Source: Podocnemis expansa (taxonomy: Eukaryota > Chordata > Testudines > Podocnemididae). Taken from it: a stretch of DNA of 64,000 bases. Each line of letters opens with the position of its first letter. The stretch's first letter is position 1. The stretch covers positions 5,426,537 through 5,490,536 of the forward strand of contig ML682067.1 in the NCBI GenBank assembly GCA_007922195.1, given 5' to 3'. Shown here in pieces: positions 20,340 to 33,099 of the stretch. The notes under the pieces are model-generated. The model saw only the letters and a list, made by a program, of their open reading frames with translations. It did no database searches and was not told the DNA's origin. The translations under genes and the position numbers were made by a program.

Positions 20340-23240
20340 CAAAAGGAGGCTGGGGAAGAAGAAAGAGGGAGAAATTAGCTTTAAGATAGATGCTATTTTT
20401 CTTATTCTAGTAAAATTTCTTGTTGGAACATCAAGATTCTCTGTGTGATTGTTTATCATTGTAACAAGACCAAGAGTTGTCATTGACTTCCAGGTCATTC
20501 TGTGTAAGGAATATCCTGACTGGAAGAAGCATTTCACAAGATTCCTAATGACAGTGAAACTTAATGCAGACAGTGGCAAACAACAAGTCAGCTCATAGGA
20601 TAACTTAACAGGAACAATACTGAAAATATTACAGGCCATTTACCTTCAGTTGGGAAAGAGAGAAAACCAGCTGTGCTATCACCCTCAAGAAGTTTCCATA
20701 ACATGTAGCAGCTATGGTCTTATGGGGGCACTATACTAGTTACATGGAAAAGATTGGAGGCTTGTAACATACTGTTCGTGATGGCTTGTGGAACCTAAGA
20801 CCAAACACACTCAAATGGAGAATGAATGTTTTGGTGAGCATACAGGTGTTCAAGAGGTGAACAAATGAACAGTAGCACCTTCACAATGCCAAACAAATTA
20901 CACAAGCCACACACATAGTTGATAATAATGGCTACACAAACTGCTGCTTAGATGACAGAGATAGTTCATGTGTTCGAAAAGAATTAAATCTATTGCACTA
21001 TACCTAATGGGGGTGCAAGATCTTAGCGCTCTTAAGGTGATTTACCATCAATGGAAAAAATATGCCTTTGATAGAAAGAGGTAGGGACATACTGAGAGAA
21101 CAGACAAGGATTGCTAAAATCATAGAGCCAGGGAAGTAGGAGTAGAAAAGGCTGCATATCACAGCTACTGTTGTCTAAATTTTTTGCCTCTGTAGATGAG
21201 CATTGTCCTTTTTCACATCCATTTAAGATCTTTAATAATTTCCTGGTAATAGTGAGGAACTGACAAATGTTTAAGGTAGTTCCAGAAAGGTGAATTTGAG
21301 GATCCATTATTAATGCACCCCTTACTAGCTTTGTGGTTAGAATGGTTCCGTAGCTTGCAAAACAAGGCATGGACTTCCAAATCTGTAGAGATCATACATT
21401 TAGAGAACAGATACTAGCAAGAAACTTTCTTTGTGGAAATTGATTGATCTTATCTCTTGCAGAATTTGTCATTAATAGTATTAGACAGAACTGCCATATT
21501 TACTACTAATCATCAGCTAATGAGGAAATAACTAAAATAATCTCAGGTTGGGGACAGGTTCCCTGAGTTAGTTGCTACCAGTATAGTATTCCTCCTCCTC
21601 TTAACAGAAAGTTTAATAACTAGTGGTGATCTCCATTTTACAGCAGGCTCCTTTTTGCCAGCCAAACCACACTTCCTCCTTTATCTCCCCATTTCTTCTT
21701 CTTCCTTTCAGAAGAGCAGGTCATCATTAGCAATTTTTCCCATTCTTGTCTTTTCATTGCAGATTTATTTATCCCTTTCTCCAGTTGTCTTTACTTTTGT
21801 TTTGTAAGATGAAGGGTGAGAAATGCAGTATGTACAGGGAAGGTCTCCACTGTGGGACCCTTTCTGTTCCATCTAGGACACTGCCCCAGGCTGGGAAGAT
21901 TCTGGAGATACAGCAAAATATCTGGCTTCTTATCCGTCATTACCCGTGCAGAATCAGAGAGGTCAAAAGTCTAAGGCAAAACCTCCAATCCCGAACTTCC
22001 ACCTTCAGATCTCTTCTTCATCCTGGAAAGTGCTCTCTGAAAGACAAAGTGTTCATTCAGGAAAAAGAATAATGAAGATGACTATTAATAGATTTTCATG
22101 ACACAGGTTCAATAGGAAGATAAAAAATCTTCTGCAAGAGATATGCAGACCCTTGAAAGTTGAGTGGAATGTGGCTTCATTTCCTTGGAAATTTAGCCTA
22201 CTTTATGTCTTACCACTTGTCTTCTGTTGCTGAAAAGCCCTAAACGTTTGGCAGAAGAGTTTGCAAAGGTCATTTGATTGCCACAAATTGTCATAGGAAG
22301 TCTTGATTCTCCAGGCTTCTACAGCTGCCACATGAATTGCTAACAACATGTGTGTGTCCATCAGTATCTGGAAAAGCTCAGTCTGTCAGCCTGGCTTATG
22401 GATGGAACAAGAAAGGATCATCACAAATGCTTGCTTTTTCAACTCAGTCCACCCATAAGTCAGGCTGATAGACTGTAAAATTAAGGAACCTCAATAGTCT
22501 ACTGAATGATGAAGACCGTTCAGTGGTGTGATCATTTAGAAATGCATAAGAAATTCAGTTAGTAGCAATTCTAAATTTTTCACGCAATGTCTGTCTTGCC
22601 TATCGTTTCCTGGAGGCGCATGACTCTGCTCCTTCTGTTTAAAAAAATTTTTTTTAAAGGTTCCTCTGTTGGTTCTGACTCCATAGTTGGAAGGTTTCTA
22701 AAACATTTGTCTTAGACTAACTTGGAGATTCTCTCATACTTCCATGAATTCTCAATATACTTCTGAATGGCCTTATCTTTGATTTGTTTACTTTCCTCTC
22801 ATTAGTCTCATTGTCCTGGAAAATAACCTTTCTACTGTTTCTGCTAAAAAGCAGAGGGTGTTAGATATATTGGTCTGTTTCTCTTATGTTTTGATAATTT
22901 ATTAGAATAAAGGATACTGCTCTTCTGTCTAGTTTCATCCCTAAAGTCTTGTCTCCTTTAGTTTTTGAGTCAGGATGTAATCTTCTTCCAGCTTCTGCCT
23001 TGATTCTGAGGCAGGGAGAAAAACAAACAAACAAAAAACACCCCTCCCAAAACCCCAACTTTGTACAGGCTTGGAGTGCCTAAAGACTCACTTACTTAGA
23101 GCAACATAATTTAAAAAATCATAATCCTAGTTAATTCCCTTTGAGAGTAAGAAGCAAAGGCCCTGGCTTCTTATCTGTGACAGCTAAATTAATAAAACTA
23201 CAAATAATAGAAGCTTACAAACTGGCTGGCCTTCCTTGCC
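20340..23240. other. Repeat-poor stretch
   Basis: About 2.9 kb with no repeat I can name. A 108-codon frame at 21746-22072 has no recognisable domain. No exon is called. Confidence 0.3.
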
Positions 23241-23254
23241 TTGTTAATGTAAAA

Positions 23255-24630
23255 GCCATTTCAACTACATGGTTCTGAGGAGTTACAGATTGATCGGCCT
23301 CATCTCAGTCCTTGGAAAAATCATGGAGCAGGTCCTCAAGAAATCTATGTTGAGGAAGTTGGAAGAGAGGAAGGTGATCTGGCCCAGTCAATGTGGCTTT
23401 ACCAATGGCAGGTCATACCTCACCATCCTGATTGTTTTCTATGATGAGATGACTGATTGGCTTTGTGGATGTGGGTAAAGCAGTAGATGTGATATATCTT
23501 GACTTTAGCAATGCTTTTGATAAGTTTCCCACAGTATTCTTGCTAATAAGTTAGAAAAGTATGGGTTGAACAAATGGACTATAAGGCAGATAGAAAGTTG
23601 GCTAGATTGTTGCACTCAACGGATAGTAATCAATAGCTCAAAGTCTAGTGGGCAGTTGGTACATAGTTGAATGCCCTGGGGTTTGGTCCTTGGGCCAGTT
23701 TTGTTTAACATTTTCATTGATGATCTGGCGGATGTAGTGGGTTGCACTCCCAGCAAGTTTGCAGAGGACTCTAAGGTGGGGGGAGTGGCATATATACTAG
23801 AGGACAGGATATAGCATGGGTTATACAAATTAGAGGATTGGGCTAAAAGAAATCCAAACTTCAGCAAAGACTAGTACAGAGTCCTGCACTTAGAATGGAA
23901 GAATTCCATATACTGCTACAGACTGAGGACTGACTGGCTAAGCAGCAGTTCTGCAGAAAGGGATATGGAAGTTATAGTGGACAAGAAGCTGAATACAAGT
24001 CAACAGTGTGCCCTTATTCCAAGAAGACTAACAGCATATTAGGCTGCATTAGTAGGAGCATTGCCAGCAGACTGAGGGAAATAATTGTTTCCCTGTATTC
24101 AGCACTGATGAGGCCTCATTTGGAATACAGTGCCTAACTTTGGGCTCCCTACTGCAGAAAAAGTATGAACAAATTAGAGTCTAGCAGAGTGGAGCAGAAA
24201 TGATTGGGGGCTGGAGCACATAACTTATAAGGACAGACTGAGTGAAATAGGCTTGTTTAGTCTGCAGAAAAGAAGAGTGAGGAGGGATTTGATAGTGGCC
24301 TTCAACTACCTGAGTGGAGTACCAGGAAGGATGGAGCTAGGCTGTTCTCACTTGTGCCAGATGACAGAACAGAGAGCAGTGTTTGCATTACAGTAGGTCT
24401 AGGTTGGATAGTGGGAAAGCTTTTTTTACTATGAGGGTGGTAAAACGCTACACTAGGTTGCCTAGGGAGGTGGTAAAATCTCCACTTTCAGAGGTCTTTC
24501 AGGCCCAGCTTTGATAAAGCTCTGCCTGGGATGATTTAGTTGCTGTTGCTCCAGCTTTGGGAGGGTCATGGGGAGGTGAACTAGATGACCTTTTGTGGTC
24601 TCTTCCAACCCTAATCTATGGATGTGTGAC
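23255..24630 (+). mobile_element. CR1 LINE, reverse transcriptase to 3' end (about 1.4 kb)
   Basis: The translation opens with YRLIGLISVLGKIMEQVLKK, matching the family's 'YRPvSLTSvpGKvmEqil'. The next frame carries VIYLDFSNAFDKFPTVFL, the RT motif with the first catalytic Asp. Then follow WGLVLGPVLFNIFIDDL and KFAEDSKVGG, where FADD has become FAED. Downstream come the thumb and C-terminal region ('ERR..RRDLIV' equivalents), and it ends with 'gaccttttgtggtctcttcc', typical of the CR1 3' end. Several frameshifts and stops make it dead. The 5' end is truncated as usual for CR1. Confidence 0.9.
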
Positions 24631-24639
24631 TTCAGCCTT

Positions 24640-26285
24640 GGGGTCTGAAAAAGGGAGAGGTTTCAGCTGAAGAATTGTGCAAAGGTTTCACTTAGAAGCT
24701 TTAAACACTGTGGTTTTATTGTGGTTTCCTCTGCTTATATACTCTCTGAGCAGCATGCTTTTTCTTCCAATAGTAGAAGGGTACATAAAACAAAGCGCTC
24801 TTTGTTTCCTTGCATCCAGTCATCTTTATTTATTTTGAGGTCTGCTTAGGTTGGTGCTCTTGCTTTTCCTCACCCTCTGGGTTTCTTTTCTGGGGAACAC
24901 TGCAGATATTCCATTTGATCTATACTGGTGGCAATCTGAGTTCAGAAGTGGGATTTTTTTTTTAACATAGGTCATTCCTTTCTGTTCTCTAGTTTCACCT
25001 ATACAAACACCTGCCCTTTAGTGAGTAAGGTTAGAGTCATGCATGTTGTGTATTATGGTGGTGCCCATGAAGAGCTAAATTTTCATTCTGGAAGTTCTTG
25101 AAGTGCACTGACAAAAGACAGTGTGTGACAAGACTTAAGGGACCCCAAAATAGAGTTTCTCCTTCCTTGCTGATCTGAGTATCAGTACGAGAATGAGAGC
25201 TGCCATTTATCTACTACTAGTGGAAGTGGGGCATGGATCAGGGTTATTGAGTCAGAAAGTCTCCTTTAACTACTTAAGTCTTCAAACAAATACTTTTCTC
25301 TTTTGAAGGGAATGAGGAATTGGTGAAACCATTACTCAGATACTTAAGGTATATTAAAAGATCAGATGTCAGTGGAGTTATAACTATAAAAAAGCCCAAC
25401 ACACACACAGCCCCCATTTTCTTTATAAACAAAAATCACAAAACTTTTCTTGGAAGGTCACATTCAATAAAATCTGTCTGTCTTTAGCACTGTGCAAGCC
25501 CTGGAAAATTGATTTTTTTGTCTTTTTCTAATGTACGCAAGTAAGGCTTGTGCTGTCTTCTGTAGCAAGGAAATGACTGGAGTTTTTACTGGACCCTGAC
25601 GAACACACAGTACATACCCCAAACTTTCACAAAATGACTATTTCTGGCCTGATTCTATAGGAAGATGGGATTAAGACTTTTTTTTTTTTAAGAAAAGTTT
25701 TACTTAATCAATGGCTTTCTGATTAATTCTATAGTTACAGTATTTTCAAATATGAATGCTTTCTAGATAGAATTTCAGTTTTTTTTGTTGGATATGGAAA
25801 ATGAGTATTTCTGAAAGATCAAATTTTAATATTGACTCACCTATCTATATAATTAAATTTATCTTTTATATTCCAAATGCTGCCAAAAGGTGATGGTCAT
25901 GATGATAGATAGGATGGTCAGACAAACATTGTTTAGAATCAGACTTTTTTGGTCCATCCTCAATTCCAAGCTGGGTTGGACTTGAAGTTTTCTTGTAGTA
26001 TGAAAACTCGCTTTTGTAGAGTGAAATCTACAACTTGACAAAACTGTAATTCTTATTTATTCAATTTATTTAGTATTCCAACAGCAACAACAGACCTTAA
26101 CTAAGCTTGGGCCTTGTTAGAGTAAGGGCTGTTCAGCTGCAAAGTAAAGATTGTTCCTGTCCTAAACAGTTTACAATTTCAGTTTAAAATTGATCATAAC
26201 AGCAGGTGAAACAAATGAACAGTTAGGATGGGAAAATAGACTAATAATAATATGAGCATCTAAATATCTTTGTATGAGTAAAATA
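24640..26285. other. AT-rich repeat-poor stretch
   Basis: No repeat or exon recognised on either strand. Confidence 0.3.
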
Positions 26286-26291
26286 CAGATG

Positions 26292-26530
26292 TTGGAAGGC
26301 AGCATGGTCTGATGGCTGGGACATCAAATGGGGTTTGAGGACACATTTCTATTCTTGTCCCCGCCATTCACTTCCCATATGACCTTGATCAAGTTACTTC
26401 CTCTCTGTTTTTGCCATTTCCCTTATCTTTCTGAGCTTGGTGGGACTAGCACTGTCTTACTATGTGAATGTATGGTGCCTATTACAAGAGGGATATGACT
26501 GTAATATGAATAATAAAATAAATTATAATT
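26292..26530 (+). repeat. MIR-type SINE
   Basis: It starts with a tRNA-derived head, 'ggcagcatggtctgatggct', continues with 'tctattcttgtccccgccat', then 'tatgaccttgatcaagttac' and a tail region with 'ttatctttctgagc'. This is the order of a MIR element: tRNA head, core with 'gtgaccttgggcaagtcact', then a LINE2-like end. It is diverged but close to full length. Confidence 0.75.
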
Positions 26531-27540
26531 AATACAAATTGGTTGATAACAGCACTTGAATGACAGCATATCAATATGTGTGCAATATTCACCAGTGTGA
26601 TATTCTTGAGGGATATTGGGTCAGCCAAAATCACTTTGCTTTCCTTAAGATGGCCTACCTCTCTCCTTCCCAGAGATTTCTCCTTTTTATTTTTTTCCTC
26701 AATAGGCTGTGCTTAAATAATGCTTTTGCAGATGCATTTGTGCAATAATCCATCTCATGAAAACTGAAACAAATTAAAGTACAAAATGCTGTGGTCTTGA
26801 GTGCATTATTTTAATTTTTGGACCCTGAAGCCATGTGGCTGCTGTACAAAATGTAAAAGAAAAGATAGATTCACTTTGATGCATTCTTATGCTTTCAAAT
26901 ACCAACCAAAGTTTTATTGCTGTTACATTGCTTAGTTGGCTCTGGAACAAAGACGGTTGCTACTGTGTTCTCCCACTAGTGATAGTTGTAAATGCTTAAA
27001 GGAAACCTTGTCTGTTAAATTATTAATGCTGCCCACATAACAGCCACACAAAGAGCTTTGCAATAATTTTTTGGTCTAAGTGTTTTAAAAAATGAAATAT
27101 AGTACTTTATTCTAGCTCCACTTTTCAAGATACGTGCTGTTTCTCCCACATTTAGTCACAAGCTTAAGGACAGATAAAACACCAGAATAATTTTTGTCAC
27201 ATCTGTGTGATGGCAACGGTATCAACCCCACACTGGGCTGAAGAAGCCACACACTCACCTCTGCTGAACATGCTACAGATGGGGGGGGATAAGATAAAAG
27301 GAAGCTAGTTAGCTCAGTCTGGGTTGGCTGAGGAGGAGGAGGACAGATGTGTGCTGCTGACTCCTGCTGAAAAACAGCCCTCCAAACTGCTGAGGCATGT
27401 ATTCCTGACTATGCTACCAGCTGTGGCAACAGATGGGGATACCAAGCCACTGACTATTAGAGACAGGCCTGAAGTCAAGTTATGGTTAGGAAGTGACCAA
27501 AGGAAGGTATTGGGAGCCAATATTTGAATCCTGAACAAGG
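26531..27540. other. Repeat-poor stretch
   Basis: No identifiable repeat. Frames around 27314-27559 open on both strands over GC-richer sequence with no domain. Confidence 0.3.
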
Positions 27541-27544
27541 AGTT

Positions 27545-28284
27545 TGTAAGCAGGTGCACCAGACCTACCTGGAAGGCACCTCCTGGTGGTGTTTTTGGGG
27601 AATTTACTCAAGTGGTGCCCCTCCAGGCGGTCTGTGCTCTGCTTCTCTACATGTTGACTCCTCTTTGAGTCTGGCTCCAGGACCTTAGCCATCTAGCTAA
27701 GCCCCAGTCTACCCCTTCTGGGGTACCGACCACTAAAACAGCCTATGGCCTGAAAACCCTCATTCTGGCCACTAAAACAGTCAATGGCCTATGAACCCTC
27801 TGCCACCTCAGGCACTCATGCTGCTCCTGCCTCCCTCCAGTCTCCACAGTCTCACACCGCATCAACTCCCTGGGCCATTTCCCCACAGCCCCAGCCGCAT
27901 GCAGTCAGACCACTGGAGTCCAGCTGCCATCTGCTTCCTGGCTCCCTGCCACCACACCACAACTGCAGTCTGCCCTCATGGGATCCCTAGTGCCTGCTCC
28001 CACTCATAGCTCTCCAGGGTGCTGGCTACCTCAGCCAGCCTGCCAAGAGGAGAACCTTCCCCCTGCAGCTCCCATTACAGACTGACCCAGCTAGCCCTGC
28101 TGTGCTTCCTTTATACCAGCAGCCTCTCTCTGATTGGCTGCCACAGCCCTCTCACCTGATTGGCTGCTGGTCACCCATACCTTTTTATCCCTGTGTGGGC
28201 CATAGTGGAGCCACTGCCCTGCTACAGAGTTGCTGGCACTGGTCAGAACCCAATGGAGTAGGGCAAGCCTGCGTTCCCCTTACA
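27545..28284 (-). mobile_element. LTR, minus orientation (about 740 bp)
   Basis: Read on the minus strand it begins TGTAAGGGGAACG. A CCAAT box (28131-28140) is followed by a TATA motif ggtataaagg (28108-28117), and the unit ends with the 'ggaggtgcc...gcttaca' type terminus seen in the LTRs at 5531 and 14403. Two near-identical 'ccactaaaacag.c.atggcct' units at about 27730-27790 form a short tandem repeat. Target duplication not evident; edges approximate. Confidence 0.5.
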
Positions 28285-28487
28285 TTCTACCCCAGGCCAG
28301 CAGGTGGGCACTGTTGCTGGAACACTAGCTATAGACTATTTACTTTCTCTGCCTCTGCTTGTTGTTGTTTGCCCCAGCAAGGAGACAAAGGGCTATAAAC
28401 TGTTCATTTGCTCTAACCTGCCCAGAGGGTTGGAATTTCCTGATTGTTTTTATCTGTCACAAATTATAATCTTGATGACTTTGTGAT

Positions 28488-29035
28488 GAGGTATGTCAAA
28501 CCCACAAGGGGCAAGTGGGGTACTTCTCTTTCTGCCCCCAACATCATCAAGGATCTATAGCCTAGTTTATAAGACAATCCCTCTCTTTCTCAAGCCTGGG
28601 GAGATAGACTTCTCCTCGCTTATAGGCAGTCCCTCAACTTTAAGTAGATACTCACCAGCAACTACAGACCTAACAAGAGAATCATTAAAGCAGGCACATA
28701 ACCCTGCAACAAACCATGCTGCCAGCTTAGCCCGTATATCTGCACAACATACACTTTTTACAGGACCTAATAAAACCAGCTACTCCATCAAAGGCTCATT
28801 CACCTGTTTATCCACCAATTTGATTTATGCCATCATGTGACACAAATGCCCCCACCACTGCCTTATATATTGGACAAACAGGGCAGTCTCTGCACAAAAG
28901 AATAAATGGTCACACATCTGACATCAGAAATCACAATATTAAAAAACCAGTAGGTGAGCACTTCAATCTTCCTGATCATTCCATTGACAATTTGCTAATT
29001 ACTGTGCTCATATGAATAATGGCTCAAGGCTTCAA
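28488..29035 (+). pseudogene. Penelope-like element, GIY-YIG endonuclease remnant
   Basis: Two adjacent frames together encode the C-terminal endonuclease of a Penelope-like retroelement. The first (28493-28840) ends with SFTCLSTNLIYAIM and stops where a conserved Cys is expected. The second gives LYIGQTGQSLHKRINGH and then KPVGEHFNLPDHS. These are the GIY-YIG core (here LYIG), the catalytic Arg region, and the 'kPVaxHFnxxxH' segment of the Penelope endonuclease, a nuclease that nicks DNA to prime reverse transcription. One stop and one frameshift lie within about 20 bp. No reverse transcriptase is visible upstream. Confidence 0.8.
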
Positions 29036-29049
29036 AGAGAAGTCTTATC

Positions 29050-31400
29050 ACACCTCTCCTACATGGCATTTTCTGGAACCATTAGAGTATGAAGATGCAG
29101 ATGTTGATCTGCATCCACAGGCACTGACAGGAATCTCATCATACCTGGATAGAGCACTGTATTCATCCTCACCATCTCTACCATAGGACTACAGATAGTA
29201 CCAGGAGCTACTGCAGATGATAATCAGTGATTCAGATTTCCACTGGAGGAGGTCCAGAACACTTTGAAACCCAGCACATAGATGTTCTGCAGCCCACTGG
29301 TTGAAGCAAAATTGTGCTTCCATTTTAGTGAAGCTATCCTAGAGCTAGCCATAGAGCTGTGGCACATCCTAGCCTAATGTTCCTGGAGCCAAAAAGCTGA
29401 GAGATGCTCTTTCATCCTCACCAAATTTCTTTCCCCCCATCTAGCACCCAACTCACAGTTGGTACAAGCAGCCATAGGGAGAGCCATGTCACAACATGAT
29501 AAGACTACCCCAGCTGACAAGAGTTCAAAGAGGTTGGATCCTTTGGCAAAAGAGATTTTTATCTTCTACAAGCCTGCAATTCCATGTTGCTAAAAATCAG
29601 TCCTTATTAGAGAAATACAACTTTAAGAAGATCCAAAGGGGCAGCCATGTTAGTCTAGTTCAGTAAAACAAACAAGGAGTCCTATGGCACATAAGGACTA
29701 AAATATATATATTTATTGCATGAGCTTTCATGGGAGAATATCCCACTTTGTTAGACACTCCAGGCTGGCAGACTTTAAAGATGACCTCCCCCTTGAGGAC
29801 CGAGCCCAATTTCAGTCTTTCACTGAGGAAAGCAAACTTGTGGTGAAGACATCTCTACAGTCTGCGATGGATGCAAGAGGTGCAGCGTCTAGCAGTTTGG
29901 TCACTCGCATAGCTATGAGGAGTAAGAGTTGGCTTAATTCTTTGGGGCTACCTGAGGAGGACATACTCATAACAGGGCTACACAAAACCAATATACAGGA
30001 CTGACTTTTTGACACATCAACTTGTTTAAGGAGAAAACTGAGTTGGAAAGATTCTAGATTGATCTTCCATTCTCTGCGAATTTATGCTCCAGGCCTGAAG
30101 AGAAAACACCACAGTCAGATGTATAAACCAAAGTCATCCCTTTGACAAACATTCTATGACCAGCACCCAACCGAAACTCTATGTAAATGATGTGGAGTCC
30201 AGACAATTCCAGCTATGAAGACTGCCTCTCTTTCCTGGTGGTCAAACCTGGAATAAATGAGTATACGCCTCCTTTTGGTGCCACCCTCATAATGGATGCA
30301 TCCCTTCTGGATTGAGGCGTCCACCTGAACAACCATAATGTACAGGATACTTGGACCCCATGGCAGGCCAGGGTGAACACTGAACATCAACCTGCTGGAA
30401 CTGAGGACAGTCTGCATGGCATGTGAGGCTTTTTTTTTACCACTCATGTATTTGCTCCATGTCCAAATGAGATCAGACAGTGGCACCACAGTCCTTCTAT
30501 AAAGTATTAAGATGGAACAAGTTCCCTACTTCTCTACCTAGTAGTAGTCAGGCTTTGGAATATGAACTGGAAACCACATCACTATACAAGCCACATACCT
30601 TCCAGGTGTTCAAAATTCCCTAAGATATGGTCTGAGTAGGCACATCTCTGTATATTATGAGTGGGAAATACACTGTTCTGTTCTGAATGAGATTCACTCA
30701 CTGGGGAACACTTTAGTGGGATCTCTTCATGTCCCAAATTAAGAGGAAACTCCCCTTTTTGGGGCAGTTACAGGCCATGACTCAGAGGGTGAAGCTTTCC
30801 TGCTGGGATGAACATTCCAGTTCAGATATGCCTTTCCACCCATTTTCTTCCTACCACAGCTCTTGAGAAAGAGTCATCACAACAGGACCAGAGTAATTTT
30901 CTTGGCACCCAAAAAGCCCATGTATGTTTGGTTTCCAGAACTACTGAGAATGTCAGTCCATCTTCCTGTCATGTAGCTTTTCCTTCCTAGAGCCCCAAAC
31001 TCAGGATAGCATCAAAATCAGACACCCAAGTCCAGATCTTCTTCATTTCATGTTTTGGTGCATTGAAAGGGGAAATGCATATGATTTATCTGTAACTGGA
31101 AGCTCTTTGAGATGTGTGGAACCCATCTGTATTCCACTAGCTGCCCTCCATTCCTTCTGATTAAGATTCTTTTTCAATTTATAGTAAGAAGAGGAACTGG
31201 GGAGGCATTAGTCCACACTGCCTCTTATATCTTTGGTCTGGAGAATGAGCAGAACTGTGTGTGTGTGGCCAATGAACATTGCTCTTAGAATTTCCAGCCT
31301 TCGGTGCATGGTGTGTATGCCTACCAATGTGTGGAATAGAGATAGGGATCATACTTCTTGAACTTACAGTTGCAAACAGGTAACCTCCATTCCAGACCTA
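29050..31400 (+). mobile_element. DIRS-type retrotransposon copy A, recombinase deleted
   Basis: Readable parts in order are: a gag-like region (about 29070-30005) with KTSLQSAMDARGAASSSLVT and a following 'AMRSKSWLNSLGLPEED' stretch; an RNase H region (about 30280-30440) with IMDASLLD and INLLELRTVCMACEAF in shifted frames; HITIQATYLPGVQN near 30570-30630; and YAFPPIFFLP near 30820-30860. The tyrosine recombinase is absent: text jumps near 31030 to the right-end sequence ('gtaactggaagctctttgag', 31094). Stops and frameshifts occur throughout. A short repeat interrupts gag at 29633. The reverse transcriptase is mostly missing. Confidence 0.8.
29633..29771 (+). mobile_element. 'gggatagccatgttagtct' family short repeat, copy 1
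   Basis: It carries the family head 'ggggcagccatgttagtct', then 'acaaggagtcctatggcac' and 'gcatgagctttcatggg'. It interrupts the DIRS gag between similar flanks: actttaagaagat (29620-29632) and actttaaagat (29772-29782). That is a duplication of about 12 bp with a one-base indel. No coding capacity; mobilising enzyme unknown. Confidence 0.7.
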
Positions 31401-32865
31401 TCGTCCTTCTCCTGGATGACTAGCTCTGCTTGATAAATGTGAAGGCCATGTATTTGTGTACTCTCATCTTTCTAGATCACAGTTTGTTCTCGGAGTGACC
31501 ACTGATAAGTCTCTTGGATAAGAGTGGTTCTTCTGGACAATATGTTAGTTCCAGGAGTCAACAGAGGAGCACAGACTGATTATTAAGTTCTTGAGCTATG
31601 AACTTCCTACCTTATTCTTCTGACATAGGATTTCTGGTCCCATACTTCTGTCACTATGAAAGTGGTAGCTTCTGTTAACTTCTAGGAGGTGCTTGTAGTG
31701 TGCCCCTCATTCTAGACTAAACTTCTAAACTTTTAAGAAAATGAGCAAAAACCCCACTTCTCCCAGGCTTGTATCAGGGTGACTGTGCAAATATTCTTGT
31801 AATCTATTTTGGGAAAATGGAGCCTCAATTCCTTGCTCGTTGGAGCTATTTGCTAATGCTAAGAGTGGTTTATTTTAATGTTATCTGTCAAACCCTTACC
31901 ATCCTTTCAGGTGTATCACATGAAGTCAGTTTCACCCAAAGGAATCTGCTGTTTCTCCTTTCTACAAAAACCCTGCATTCTTCTGCATCCACTTGACAAG
32001 ATGCTGCATTTATGGAATATCAAAATGTGAGATTGTGTTTGCCTTTTGCGAGTCTAGTGGAGAGGAAGCTAATGAGCTCTTCTGGGCTCAGTCAGCACTA
32101 ACCAGGCACATCGGTAAGGCTTGCTCTACCTGGATTGAAGGGAAGTTTACAAATGAAAGCCTGCCACAGGAAGTAGTGGTGTACAAAAAGATGACTGTAC
32201 CACAGACTGCTGTCCACAGAGACAGTAGTCAGACAAGACAGAGACTATTGCAGGCCTCACAGTCCCAGAAATTTCATGAACCATGTATAAAGTGGGGGGG
32301 GGCAGAGGAGAGGCTGGAAGCAAACTCTAATTAAGGACACTGCCAGCTGATAAGCAAGCCCCAAGGGGACAATCATGAAAGACTGCCTAAGAGACAGACC
32401 ACCTTTGCCTTTCTCTTTTTTTCTGATTCCCTTCTCTCTAAAGGGAAAGAGAGCAAAAATGGCTTTTTTAGTTTATTTTGCATGAAGAACTCTCATATTA
32501 TGAATAGCAAAGGACACTACAAACAATTTGAATAGTGATCTGATGGGGGCTGAGGGAAGCCCCAAACCCCACACTTTCCTTTTCTCAGGAGTTGGAAAGT
32601 CAAAACAATTGTGTTTGTTTTGAAGGTTACACCAAGGATATCTTCATTATACAGGTTGCTAAGCTTTGTTCTGAGCTTTTCAGGTGCCATTTAGAGAAGT
32701 CTACGCTTCCTGGACAATGATTTTTGAGGAATATGTTTCCACTATGTGCAAGACAGCAGACCAATCCTACATGGGGAACAAATATTTAATAAAGGGCACT
32801 TCACACTAACAGAGAAAGATATAATATGATTCAAAGACTGGAAGTTGAAGCTAGATGAATTCAGA
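31400..32865. other. Mixed stretch, nothing firmly recognised
   Basis: Near 31405-31600 the sequence may still belong to DIRS right-end DNA. A 113-codon frame at 31993-32334 has no domain and lies in low-complexity purine-rich text. I call no gene. Confidence 0.3.
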
Positions 32866-32869
32866 CTAT

Positions 32870-33098
32870 ATACAAGGTGAATATTTTTAATAGTAAGAGT
32901 AACTAACAAGTGACATAATTTACTAAGGAGTGTGGCAAATTCTCCATCATTGACCATTTTAAGATCAAGATTGGATGTTTTTCAAAAAGATGTACTCTAG
33001 GACTTATTTTCGGGGTAGTTCTATGGTCTGTTATAAAGGATATCAAACTAGATGATCATAGTGGTCACTTGACATAGTGGTCAATCTATGAATCTCCT
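32870..33098 (+). mobile_element. CR1/L3-type LINE 3' end, sense
   Basis: 'gtggcaaattctccatcatt', 'agatcaagattggatgtttt', 'actagatgatcatagtgg' and a terminal 'caatctatgaatctc' follow the 3' tail of a sauropsid CR1/L3-like LINE, which ends in short 'atgaatct' repeats. Only the last 230 bp or so remain. Confidence 0.7.
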
Positions 33099-33099
33099 T

